From Allokutzneria sp. A3M-2-11 16 (GTDB lineage: Bacteria; Actinomycetota; Actinomycetes; Mycobacteriales; Pseudonocardiaceae): a stretch of DNA of 64,000 nucleotides. A model generated the notes under the pieces. That model worked only from the letters and a program-made list of their open reading frames with translations. It was not told the origin of the DNA and did not search any database. Positions within the stretch are counted from its first letter, which is position 1. Every line of letters begins with the position of its first letter. The position numbers and the translations under genes are program-made. The stretch lies in contig NZ_JANAVO010000001.1 of NCBI RefSeq assembly GCF_024213555.1, positions 3,224,001-3,288,000 on the forward strand. The letters are read 5' to 3'. Below are positions 54,342 through 62,383 of this stretch, piece after piece.

Positions 54342-55688
54342 GTGCAGGAGATCGTCGACGCGGTCCTCTCCGAGGACGCCGACGCCGCGGACTTCGCCGC
54401 CGCGCCGATCCCGGAGAGCTATCTCGGCGCGGTTGTGCTCGCCGAGGAGTCCGAGATGTTCGCCGGCATGGACAGCCGGGACAAGGACCCGGCCAAATCG
54501 CTGCACATCCGGCCGGTGCCCACCCCCGAGGTCGGGCCCGACGAGGTGCTGGTCGCCGTGATGGCCAGCTCCATCAACTACAACACCGTGTGGACCTCGA
54601 TCTTCGAGCCGCTGCCGACCTTCGGCTTCCTCCAGCGCTACGCGCGCAGCGTTCCCGGCGCCGCCCACCACGACCAGCCGTTCCACGTGGTCGGTTCGGA
54701 CCTGTCCGGGATCGTGCTGCGCACCGGTTCCGCCGTGCGCTCCTGGAAGCCCGGCTCGCGGGTGGTCGCGCACTGCCTCAACGTGGAGCTGACCTCCCCG
54801 GACGGGCACGGGGACACCATGCTCGACCCGGAGCAGCGGATCTGGGGCTTCGAGACGAACTACGGCGGCCTCGCACAGCTCACCGTGGTGAAGGCGAACC
54901 AGCTGATGCCCAAGCCCGCGCACCTCACGTGGGAGGAGGCGGCCGCGTCCGGGCTGGTGAACTCCACGGCCTACCGCCAGCTCGTCTCCGCCAATGGCGC
55001 GCGGATGAAGCAGGGCGACGTGGTGCTGGTCTGGGGCGCGGCGGGCGGACTCGGCTCGTACGCGACGCAGATCGTGCTCAACGGCGGCGGCATCCCGGTG
55101 TGCGTGGTGTCCAGCCCGGAGAAGGCCGACCTCGTCCGCTCCATGGGCGCGGAACTGGTGATCGACCGCTCCGCGGAGGGCTACCGGTTCTGGAAGAACG
55201 AGCACGAGCAGGACCCCAGGGAGTGGAAGCGCTTCGGCGCGAAGATCCGTGAGCTGACCGGCGGCGAGGACCCCGACGTCGTCTACGAGCACCCGGGCCG
55301 GGAAACCTTCGGCGCCAGCGTGTTCGTCACGCGGCGCGGCGGGACCGTGGTCACCTGCGCGTCGACTTCGGGCTTCGAGCACAGCTACGACAACCGCTAC
55401 CTCTGGATGCACCTGAAGAAGATCGTCGGCTCGCACTTCGCGAACTACCGCGAGGCGTGGGAGGCGAACCGCTTGATCGCCAAGGGAATGATCCACCCGA
55501 CACTGTCCACTGTGTACCCGTTGGCGGAGACGGGGCGGGCGGCCAGCGAGGTGCACTCGAACCAGCACAGCGGCAAGGTCGGCGTGCTCGGCCTCGCGCC
55601 GGAACCGGGGCTCGGCGTCACCGACCCGGAGCTGCGCGCGCGGCACGTCTCCCAGATCACCCGATTCCAGCAGCATTCCAGCCACTGA
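54342..55688 (+). CDS. ccr: Crotonyl-CoA carboxylase/reductase
   Basis: A 448-aa MDR-family enzyme that reductively carboxylates crotonyl-CoA to ethylmalonyl-CoA, a polyketide extender unit. The four CO2-binding positions known from Kitasatospora Ccr are present with the same numbering: Asn81, Phe170, Glu171 and His365. The NADPH-binding loop is VLVWGAAGGLGSYA. The GTG at 54342 has GGAGGAA upstream. It leads an apparent operon with the hydroxyacyl-CoA dehydrogenase, aminotransferase and glycosyltransferase, tying extender supply to sugar attachment. Confidence 0.96.
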   Translation: MQEIVDAVLSEDADAADFAAAPIPESYLGAVVLAEESEMFAGMDSRDKDPAKSLHIRPVPTPEVGPDEVLVAVMASSINYNTVWTSIFEPLPTFGFLQRYARSVPGAAHHDQPFHVVGSDLSGIVLRTGSAVRSWKPGSRVVAHCLNVELTSPDGHGDTMLDPEQRIWGFETNYGGLAQLTVVKANQLMPKPAHLTWEEAAASGLVNSTAYRQLVSANGARMKQGDVVLVWGAAGGLGSYATQIVLNGGGIPVCVVSSPEKADLVRSMGAELVIDRSAEGYRFWKNEHEQDPREWKRFGAKIRELTGGEDPDVVYEHPGRETFGASVFVTRRGGTVVTCASTSGFEHSYDNRYLWMHLKKIVGSHFANYREAWEANRLIAKGMIHPTLSTVYPLAETGRAASEVHSNQHSGKVGVLGLAPEPGLGVTDPELRARHVSQITRFQQHSSH

Positions 55689-55703
55689 GAGGCGAACGGC
55701 GCC

Positions 55704-57410
55704 ATGACAGCTCAGCCCGCTAGTTCCGGCCCGGTCGGCGTTGTCGGCCTCGGCTCGGTCGGCCAGTCCCTCGTCGAGCTGCTCAGCGGAGCGGGCATCG
55801 ACGTGGTCGGCGTCGACTGCGACCCCGGCGCGGTGGCTCGCGCCCGTGGCCGCGCACCCGGATCAGTGTTGCTGGGCAACGACTTCTCCGTGCTGAGCGC
55901 GGCGGAGGTGGTGATCGAGGCGGTCCCGGAGCACTACGAGTCCAAGGCGCTGGTGCTGCGCACGATCGCCGAGGCGTGCTCTCCCGGCACCGTTCTGGTC
56001 AGCACCACGGCTTCGTTGTCGATGGCCTCGCTCGCGGTCGCCTCCGGGCGCCCCGAACAGGTCGTCGGCCTCGCGTTCCTGGCCCCGCCCGCGGCGGGCA
56101 CCGGCGTCGAACTGGTCACCACGGCCATGTCCGGCGCGGATGCGGTGGCCAAGGCCAAGGAGCTGCTCGGGCTGCTGCCGACCGCGCAGAAGGACCTCGG
56201 CGCGGCGCGCGGGCACGCGTGGGACCTGGTGCTGGCCTACCTCAACCGGTCGGTCGCGCTGTACGAGGTCGGCTACGCCACGCGCGAGGACATCGACACC
56301 GCCATGCGGCTCGGCTGCGGCCTGCCGACCGGACCGCTGGCACTGCTGGACCGCATCGGGCTGGACGTGGCGCAGCAGGCGCTCACCGACCTGCACGCGC
56401 GCACCGGCATCGCCACCCACGCGCCGACCGGGCTGCTGAACCGGATGGTCGAGGGCGGGCTGCTCGGGCGCAAGGCCGGACAGGGCTTCTACACCTACTC
56501 CCCGGCCGGGGAGATCGACTCGGAGCCGGAGCGCTCCGACCGCGGCGGCGCCGCGCGGGCGCGGGAGATCACCCGCATCGGCGTGATCGGCTCCGGCACG
56601 ATGGCGCGCGGCATCGCCCAGGTGACCACCCAGGCCGGACTGGAAACGGTGCTGGTGGCGCGGGACGAGCACAAGGCCGACGCCGCCGTCCGGGCCGTCG
56701 ACGAGGCACTGGTGCGCGCGGTCCGCCGGGGCCGGGTCACCCCGGACCAGCGCCGCGCGGCGCTGTCGCTGCTGATCCCCAGCGCCTCCCGGGTCGCGGT
56801 GGCCGAATGCGATCTGGTCATCGAGGCGACGGCGGAGGAGATCGAGGTCAAGACCGCGGTCTTCGCGGAGCTGGACGAGATCTGCAAGAGGGGCGCGATC
56901 CTGGCGACCACCACCTCCAGCCTGTCGGTGACCGCGTGCGCCGAGGCGACCGCGCGCCGCGCCGACGTGATCGGCATGCACTTCTTCAACCCGGCGCCCG
57001 CGATGAAGCTGGTCGAGGTCTCGCGCACCGAGTTCACCGGCGACGACGTGCTGACCTCGGTGCACGCCTTGGCTTCCCGGCTGCGCAAGACCACAGTGGA
57101 CTGTTCCGACCGGGCCGGGTTCATCGTGAACTACCTGTTGTTCCCGTACCTCAACGACGCGATCCGGCTGGTGGAGTCGGGCGCGGCGACGGTACCCGGC
57201 CTCGACGCCGCGATCGAGAGCGGTTTCGGGTACCCGATGGGGCCGTTCACCCTGCTGGACACCATCGGACTGGACATCTCCGAGGCGATCCAGTGGCGGC
57301 TCCACGAAATCAACTACGACCCGGACGTGAAGCCCGCGACCCTGCTGACCAGGCTCGTCGAACTGGGCCGCCTCGGCCGCAAGACGGGCGCGGGTTTCTG
57401 GGGTGCCTAG
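55704..57410 (+). CDS. Tandem 3-hydroxyacyl-CoA dehydrogenase
   Basis: A 568-aa protein made of two hydroxyacyl-CoA dehydrogenase modules. The second (from about residue 290) has the dinucleotide loop [11 protein letters not shown] and the catalytic [15 protein letters not shown] with His426. The first has [11 protein letters not shown] but reads [11 protein letters not shown] where HFFNP belongs, so Ala124 replaces the catalytic His and it is probably inactive or structural. It would form 3-hydroxybutyryl-CoA on the way to crotonyl-CoA, feeding Ccr encoded 15 nt upstream. Confidence 0.92.
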   Translation: MTAQPASSGPVGVVGLGSVGQSLVELLSGAGIDVVGVDCDPGAVARARGRAPGSVLLGNDFSVLSAAEVVIEAVPEHYESKALVLRTIAEACSPGTVLVSTTASLSMASLAVASGRPEQVVGLAFLAPPAAGTGVELVTTAMSGADAVAKAKELLGLLPTAQKDLGAARGHAWDLVLAYLNRSVALYEVGYATREDIDTAMRLGCGLPTGPLALLDRIGLDVAQQALTDLHARTGIATHAPTGLLNRMVEGGLLGRKAGQGFYTYSPAGEIDSEPERSDRGGAARAREITRIGVIGSGTMARGIAQVTTQAGLETVLVARDEHKADAAVRAVDEALVRAVRRGRVTPDQRRAALSLLIPSASRVAVAECDLVIEATAEEIEVKTAVFAELDEICKRGAILATTTSSLSVTACAEATARRADVIGMHFFNPAPAMKLVEVSRTEFTGDDVLTSVHALASRLRKTTVDCSDRAGFIVNYLLFPYLNDAIRLVESGAATVPGLDAAIESGFGYPMGPFTLLDTIGLDISEAIQWRLHEINYDPDVKPATLLTRLVELGRLGRKTGAGFWGA

Positions 57411-57484
57411 GGGTTGTTGTCGTCCACTCGCTGAGATTGGCTGACCAGCGGCGGCGGTCGCTGGCTTGGAGGTTCTGCGTACCC

Positions 57485-58594
57485 ATGGTTACTCGCGTCT
57501 GGGACTACATGCTCGAATACGAGCAGGAGCGTGACGACATCCACGATGCGGTGGAGACGGTCTTCCGGTCCGGCCAGTTGGTGTTGGGCAGCAGTGTGCG
57601 GGGCTTCGAGGAGGAGTACTCGGCCTACCACGGCGTCGAGCACACCATCAGCGTGGACAACGGCACCAACGCCATCGTGCTCGGATTGCGCGCCCTGGGC
57701 GTGGGCCCGGGTGATGAGGTGATCACGGTGTCCAACACCGCGGCGCCCACGGTGATCGCGATCGACCAGATCGGCGCCGTCCCGGTGTTCGTGGACATCC
57801 ACGAGGACGACTACCTGATGGACGTCGGCCAGGTGGAAGCCAAGATCACTTCGAAGACCAAGGCGCTGTTGCCGGTGCACCTGTACGGGCAGTGCGTGGA
57901 CATGGCTCCGTTGCAGGAGATCGCCGACCGGCACGGCATCCCGATCCTGGAGGACTGCGCCCAGTCCCACGCCGCCCGCCACCACGGCAAGATCGCCGGG
58001 ACGATGGGCAAGGCCGCGGCGTTCTCCTTCTACCCCACCAAGGTTCTCGGCGCCTACGGTGACGGCGGCGCGACGATCACCTCCGACGCGGAGACCGCGG
58101 CGAACCTGCGCCGGTTGCGCTACTACGGCATGGAGACCACCTACTTCGTGGTGTCCACCCCGGGCCACAACGCGCGGTTGGACGAGCTGCACGCGGAGAT
58201 CCTGCGCCGCAAGCTGACCCGGCTCGACCAGTACGCGCAGGGCCGTCGCGATGTGGCGCAGAGGTACATGGAAGGCTTGGGCGACACCGATTTGGTGCTG
58301 CCTCGCGTCAACCCCGGCAACGAGCACGTCTACTACGTGTACGTGGTCCGGCACCCCAAGCGGGACGCGATCATCGAGGCGCTCAAGGCCTACGACATCC
58401 ACCTGAACATCAGCTACCCGTGGCCGGTGCACCGCCAGACCGGCTTCCACAAGCTGGGCTACGAAGAGGGTTCGCTCCCGGTGACGGAGAAGCTGGCCAA
58501 GGAGATCTTCTCGCTCCCCATGTACCCGTCGCTGCCGATCGGCACGCAGGAGAAGGTCATCGCCGCGGTGCGCGAAGTGCTCGCCACCGTCTGA
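57485..58594 (+). CDS. NDP-deoxysugar 3-aminotransferase (DegT/DnrJ/EryC1 family)
   Basis: A 369-aa PLP enzyme with the family's N terminus ([24 protein letters not shown]), the [15 protein letters not shown] region, cofactor-binding Asp157 in [10 protein letters not shown] and the Schiff-base Lys186 in [15 protein letters not shown]. It most resembles enzymes that aminate C-3 of 4-keto-2,3-dideoxyhexoses (EvaB, TylB-like), but position specificity is inferred. The ATG at 57485 lies 12 nt after GGAGG, rather far. Together with the 2,3-dehydratase it indicates a 3-amino sugar. Confidence 0.9.
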   Translation: MVTRVWDYMLEYEQERDDIHDAVETVFRSGQLVLGSSVRGFEEEYSAYHGVEHTISVDNGTNAIVLGLRALGVGPGDEVITVSNTAAPTVIAIDQIGAVPVFVDIHEDDYLMDVGQVEAKITSKTKALLPVHLYGQCVDMAPLQEIADRHGIPILEDCAQSHAARHHGKIAGTMGKAAAFSFYPTKVLGAYGDGGATITSDAETAANLRRLRYYGMETTYFVVSTPGHNARLDELHAEILRRKLTRLDQYAQGRRDVAQRYMEGLGDTDLVLPRVNPGNEHVYYVYVVRHPKRDAIIEALKAYDIHLNISYPWPVHRQTGFHKLGYEEGSLPVTEKLAKEIFSLPMYPSLPIGTQEKVIAAVREVLATV

Positions 58595-58614
58595 GCCGTG
58601 AGGGAAATCCAGCC

Positions 58615-59865
58615 ATGCGCGTTCTGTTCACAACCGTCTCGGAGAAGTCGCACGTCCTGACCATGGCTCCGCTGGCGTGGGCGCTGACCAACGCCGGCCA
58701 CGAGGTCCGGGTGGCCAGTGCTCCCGGGGTGACCGACACGATCACCAACGCGGGCCTGACCGCGGTCCCGATCGGCACCGAGCACACCGTGCACGACATG
58801 CTCGCCGAGCACGAGACGGTCGAGAACGAGTTCTCCGACTGGAGCGAACCGTTCCTGGACAAGCAGAACTGGGAGATGCTGCTCCTCAGGTACCAGATCG
58901 CCGTCGAGTACGCGTTCACCCCGTACAACGACACGCTGGTCGACGACCTGGTCGAGTTCTCGCGGTTCTGGAAGCCGGACCTCGTGCTGTGGGACCCGAT
59001 CACCTTCGCGGGCGGTGTCGCGGCGCGGGTGGTCGGGGCGGCGCACGCGCGGCTGAACTGGGCCCTGGACATCTACGGCGCGATGCGCGACGTCTTCCTC
59101 CAGCTGCTGGAGCAGCAGCCCCTTGAGGCGCGCACCGACCCCATGGCGAACTGGCTCGGCGGGCACCTCTCGCGCTTCGGCTCGGACTTCCACGAGGACG
59201 TCGTCAGCGGCCAGTGGACCGTCGACCAGGTTCCGTCGAGCATCCAGATCCCGTTGTCCGTCAACAGGGTTCCGATGCGGTACACGCCCTACAACGGCCG
59301 TTCGGTCATCCCGCCGTGGCTCAACGAACCGCAGGAGCGGCGGCGCATCCTGCTCACTCCGGGCATGTCCTTCGCCAAGGCGCTCGGCAGCACCTTCGTG
59401 CCCTTGAAGGAATCCTTCGAAGCACTGTCCGAATTGGACGTTGAGATCGTCGCGACGCTGAGCGAGAAGGAGCTCTCCACGGTGGGCACGCTCCCGTCCA
59501 ACGCGCGCGTGGTCGACTTCGTCCCGATGCACGCCGTGCTGCCGACGTGCTCCGCGGTGGTGCACCACGGTGGCTTCGGCACGTGGTCGACGGCCGCGCT
59601 CTACGGGGTGCCGCAGTTCATCCTGCCGATCCGCATGGCCGACATGTGGATCAAAGCCAAGCAGACCGAGAAGGCCGGCGCTGGCCTCTACTCCCATCCC
59701 ACGCAGACCACCGCGGAGAGCCTGCGCGAGGGCGTGCGGCGGTTGCTGGACGAATCCCAGTTCGCCGAGGGCGCCAAGCACCTCCGCCAGGGCATCCTCG
59801 AAACCCCCACCCCCAACGACATCGTCGGCACCCTCGAAACCCTCACCACCACCCACCGCACCTAA
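58615..59865 (+). CDS. Macrolide-type glycosyltransferase (EryCIII/DesVII-like)
   Basis: A 416-aa GT1 enzyme with the N-terminal signature MRVLFTTVSEKSHVLTMAPL, the region NWALDIYGAMRDVF and the donor motif VVHHGGFGTWSTAALYGVPQ. This subgroup attaches amino or deoxy sugars to macrolactones. Well-studied members (EryCIII, DesVII, TylM2) need a P450-like activator encoded nearby; none is adjacent in this window. GAGGGAAA precedes the ATG. Hairpin repeat A follows its stop. Confidence 0.93.
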   Translation: MRVLFTTVSEKSHVLTMAPLAWALTNAGHEVRVASAPGVTDTITNAGLTAVPIGTEHTVHDMLAEHETVENEFSDWSEPFLDKQNWEMLLLRYQIAVEYAFTPYNDTLVDDLVEFSRFWKPDLVLWDPITFAGGVAARVVGAAHARLNWALDIYGAMRDVFLQLLEQQPLEARTDPMANWLGGHLSRFGSDFHEDVVSGQWTVDQVPSSIQIPLSVNRVPMRYTPYNGRSVIPPWLNEPQERRRILLTPGMSFAKALGSTFVPLKESFEALSELDVEIVATLSEKELSTVGTLPSNARVVDFVPMHAVLPTCSAVVHHGGFGTWSTAALYGVPQFILPIRMADMWIKAKQTEKAGAGLYSHPTQTTAESLREGVRRLLDESQFAEGAKHLRQGILETPTPNDIVGTLETLTTTHRT

Positions 59866-59883
59866 CCCCCCGCCGTCGTTTTT

Positions 59884-59946
59884 CCCGTTTCGTACTCTTA
59901 GCGGCCAATGGGAGCGCTCTTTTTCCCGCTATGAGTACGAAACGGG
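59884..59946. repeat. Hairpin repeat family A, copy 2
   Basis: The left arm (59884-59904) and right arm (59926-59946) match CCGTTTCGTACTCATAGCGG with one substitution. The loop contains GGAGCGCTC, also present in copy 3. It lies 18 nt after the glycosyltransferase stop and forms the last codons of the convergent DUF559 gene. Confidence 0.9.
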
Positions 59947-60824
59947 GTTTGGCGGCGTTCGCGGAGGGTTTGGGTCACGACGGCGGCGACGCTTCGCGGG
60001 GAGGAGCGCAGCCACTTCGCGGTGACGTAGACGACGTGCCAGCCTGCTGCTTGGAGGCGGTTCATGCGTTCGCGGTCGCGGGGTAGTTGGTTGGCGTCGC
60101 CGTGCCAGGCTCCGTCGTACTCCACCGCGACCTTCTCCTCTTCGAACCCGAGGTCCACGCGGGCGATGAAACCGTTGCTGTCGCACACTTTCAGCTGAGG
60201 CACGGGGTAGAGCTCGTTGAGGTTGAGCAGCACCCGCAGTTCGGACTCGGGGAACGACTCCGCACGCGGGTCCACCAGTTCGACCGCTTGCCTGCCCACG
60301 ACGACGCCGTGGTCGTGCCGCTTCACGACGATCCGCCGCAGCTCCTCGAAGTCCACCAGGCCCGAGCGCAGCCAGGCGTCGGTGCACGCCACGCGCTCCA
60401 CCAGGGAGCGGCGGCCGATGAGCAGGTCGTAGGCGGTGCGCAGCGGTGTGGCGAGGCGAATTCCGTTCCAGGGAACGCTTTCCTCGTCCGGGATGCGGAG
60501 GTTGCGCACGCGCATCCCCGGGCGGCGGTGCGCGCGGGCCTCACTGGGCGCGGCCAGTTCCACGGGATCGTCGCCGGTGGCCAGCGGCACGCCGTAGATC
60601 GTCGCCGCGGACACCCCGGTGAGGGTGGCGGCCTCGGGCAGGACGAGCGCGGCCGCACGGCACCGAAGCTCATGCGTGATCGGAGTGCCCCGCACGGCGT
60701 ACGCGTCGCGGAACAGGCGGACGAAGTGCGGCGTGCGCAGCACGTCGGGGGTGAGCACGCCATCGGTGATGGCGTCGCTGCCGCGGAAGAGCTCGACTTC
60801 GAGAGCGGGTCGTGTTCGTGTCAT
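59898..60824 (-). CDS. DUF559 domain protein (Vsr-like nuclease fold)
   Basis: A 308-aa protein with an N-terminal winged-helix/AbiEi-like region and a C-terminal DUF559 domain of the PD-(D/E)xK type. In it, PESELRVLL is followed by RVDLGFEEEKVAVEYDGAWHG and RDRERMNRLQAAGWHVVYVT. Such proteins are common and uncharacterised in actinobacteria. The ATG at 60824 begins the family N terminus. The final ~15 residues are encoded by hairpin repeat A, so the natural C terminus may have been replaced by the repeat. Confidence 0.82.
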   Translation of the reverse strand: MTRTRPALEVELFRGSDAITDGVLTPDVLRTPHFVRLFRDAYAVRGTPITHELRCRAAALVLPEAATLTGVSAATIYGVPLATGDDPVELAAPSEARAHRRPGMRVRNLRIPDEESVPWNGIRLATPLRTAYDLLIGRRSLVERVACTDAWLRSGLVDFEELRRIVVKRHDHGVVVGRQAVELVDPRAESFPESELRVLLNLNELYPVPQLKVCDSNGFIARVDLGFEEEKVAVEYDGAWHGDANQLPRDRERMNRLQAAGWHVVYVTAKWLRSSPRSVAAVVTQTLRERRQTPFRTHSGKKSAPIGR

Positions 60825-60948
60825 GCCGCGAGGATGCCTCGCGTCGTTTCCGGCACCGCCCGAAACGGGGCGGAAACGGGGCAGGTGCGCCTGACTTGTC
60901 CACAACTGCCCCACTCATCCACAGGCGCGCCGGTGAACAGCGCAGGAC

Positions 60949-61019
60949 GGGGGAGGTTGGGGGAAGATCGGGTGATCTTGGGTGGAGAGGGGCGGAACGG
61001 GGCGGGGAGGTCGTAGCGT
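60949..61019 (+). promoter_or_regulatory. Promoter region of EF-hand gene 1
   Basis: GGGGGAGGTTG (60949), ATCGGGTGA (60967) and GGAAC-N13-CGTAGCGT (60994-61019) recur in the same order before the second EF-hand gene. The last block, ending 39 nt before the ATG, looks like an alternative-sigma-factor promoter (GGAAC as -35). Confidence 0.5.
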
Positions 61020-61058
61020 CGATGCGGCCGAAGCACACGAGCTCGCGGGAGAAGTGAC

Positions 61059-61598
61059 ATGGTCGCCGACAGTCTGACCAGGAAGTACGACAAGATCTTC
61101 AAGCTCTACGACAGCAACCGGAACGGCTACATCGAGAAGGCCGACGTCAACCGGATGAAGTCGCAGTACCTCATGGCCTTCGACGTGCCGCCCACGTCGG
61201 AGAAGGGGCTCGCGGCCGCCGAGCGCTGGGACGCGTTCTGGGCGGCGCTCACGTCCTCGCTCGATCACGATCAGGACCGGCAGGTCAGCCGGGAGGAGTT
61301 CCTCTCCGGGTTCGGGGCGCTGGCCCTCGGTGATCCGGGCGCCTTCGACGCCGTGCTGCGGCCGCTGATCGAGACGGCCTTCACGTTGATGGACACCGAC
61401 GGCAGCGGATCGGTCAGCGTGAAGGAGTTCCGCCGCTTCCAGCACGCCGTCGGCAACGGGGACCAGGCCGACGCGGTGATCGCGCGGATCGACCAGGACG
61501 GCGACGGCGTGATCTCGCTGGACGAACTGGTCCAGGACGCCCGCGAGTTCCTCACCAGCACCGAACCCGACAGCTCCGGCAACTGGCTGCTCGGCTAA
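61059..61598 (+). CDS. EF-hand calcium-binding protein (calerythrin-like) 1
   Basis: A 179-aa soluble protein with four EF-hand loops: DSNRNGYIEKAD, DHDQDRQVSREE, DTDGSGSVSVKE and DQDGDGVISLDE. Loop 1 ends in Asp, and loop 2 has Arg at the Gly position, so they may bind weakly; loops 3 and 4 are canonical. Length and arrangement match calerythrin of Saccharopolyspora, a calcium buffer or sensor. GGGAGAAG precedes the ATG. A paralog with a similar promoter follows, after hairpin repeat A. Confidence 0.93.
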   Translation: MVADSLTRKYDKIFKLYDSNRNGYIEKADVNRMKSQYLMAFDVPPTSEKGLAAAERWDAFWAALTSSLDHDQDRQVSREEFLSGFGALALGDPGAFDAVLRPLIETAFTLMDTDGSGSVSVKEFRRFQHAVGNGDQADAVIARIDQDGDGVISLDELVQDAREFLTSTEPDSSGNWLLG

Positions 61599-61615
61599 CC
61601 CCCAGCCCCCCCAAG

Positions 61616-61678
61616 CCCGTTTCGTACTCATAGCGGGGTTTGGAGCGCTCCAAAAGGCCGCTATGAGTACGAAACGGG
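61616..61678. repeat. Hairpin repeat family A, copy 3
   Basis: Perfect 21-bp arms (61616-61636 and 61658-61678) flank a loop containing TTTGGAGCGCTCCAAAA, itself a palindrome. It lies 17 nt after the stop of EF-hand gene 1 and probably ends its transcript. Confidence 0.93.
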
Positions 61679-61727
61679 AAAAGCGGCGTGGGTTCAGGCG
61701 GTTACCTAGGGGGGCGGTGGGCGGGAT

Positions 61728-61789
61728 GGGGGAGGTTGCGGCGATATCGGGTGACGGCGGTCGGAGCGCGGCGGCGCGGTCGTAGCGTG
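61728..61789 (+). promoter_or_regulatory. Promoter region of EF-hand gene 2
   Basis: It shares GGGGGAGGTTG (61728), ATCGGGTGA (61746) and GGAGC-N13-CGTAGCGT (61763-61788) with the upstream region of EF-hand gene 1, so the paralogs were duplicated with their control region. TAGGGG also occurs at 61707. Confidence 0.5.
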
Positions 61790-61840
61790 GGGTGTTGGCC
61801 GGATCGGGCCGCTTCGAGCCGACACACCTGGAGAGACGCG

Positions 61841-62383
61841 ATGTCCGCAGACATTCTGACCAGGAAGTACGAGAAGGCTTTCCTGCTCTACGACCACGAC
61901 GGCGACGGCATTGTCGACCAGGCCGACCTCAGGCAGATCCAGGACCAGTTCCTGCTCGCGTTCGGGGCGGCGGACTCCGAGAAGGGCGCCGTGGTCCGGG
62001 AGCGGTGGGACGACTTCTGGGCGGCGCTGACCTCGGCGATCGACAGCGATCTGGACGACCGGCTCACCCGCGAGGAGTTCGTCGGCGGGATGAGGCAGCT
62101 CAGCGTGGGGGAGGCCGCCGACTTCGACGCGGTGTTCCGCCCGCTCGTCGAGGCGATCTTCACCCTGATGGACTCGGACAGCAGCGGCGTGGTCACCGAC
62201 GAGGAGTTCCGCCAGTTCCAGGCCGGGATCGGCAACGCGGACCAGGCCGACGCGGCGCTGGCGAAGATCGACCGGGACGGCGACGGGGTCCTCACGCTCG
62301 ACGAGATGACCGCCGATATCCGCGAGTACCTGACCAGTGACGACCCGGAGAACTCCAACAACTGGTTCCTCGGCGAGGTCTAA
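61841..62383 (+). CDS. EF-hand calcium-binding protein (calerythrin-like) 2
   Basis: A 180-aa paralog of the preceding gene with loops DHDGDGIVDQAD, DSDLDDRLTREE, DSDSSGVVTDEE and DRDGDGVLTLDE. Loops 1, 3 and 4 look able to bind calcium; loop 2 lacks the central Gly. Both proteins start with a LTRKY[DE]K helix. GGAGAG precedes the ATG at 61841. Its TAA stop overlaps the TAG stop of the convergent 2,3-dehydratase gene. Confidence 0.93.
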   Translation: MSADILTRKYEKAFLLYDHDGDGIVDQADLRQIQDQFLLAFGAADSEKGAVVRERWDDFWAALTSAIDSDLDDRLTREEFVGGMRQLSVGEAADFDAVFRPLVEAIFTLMDSDSSGVVTDEEFRQFQAGIGNADQADAALAKIDRDGDGVLTLDEMTADIREYLTSDDPENSNNWFLGEV

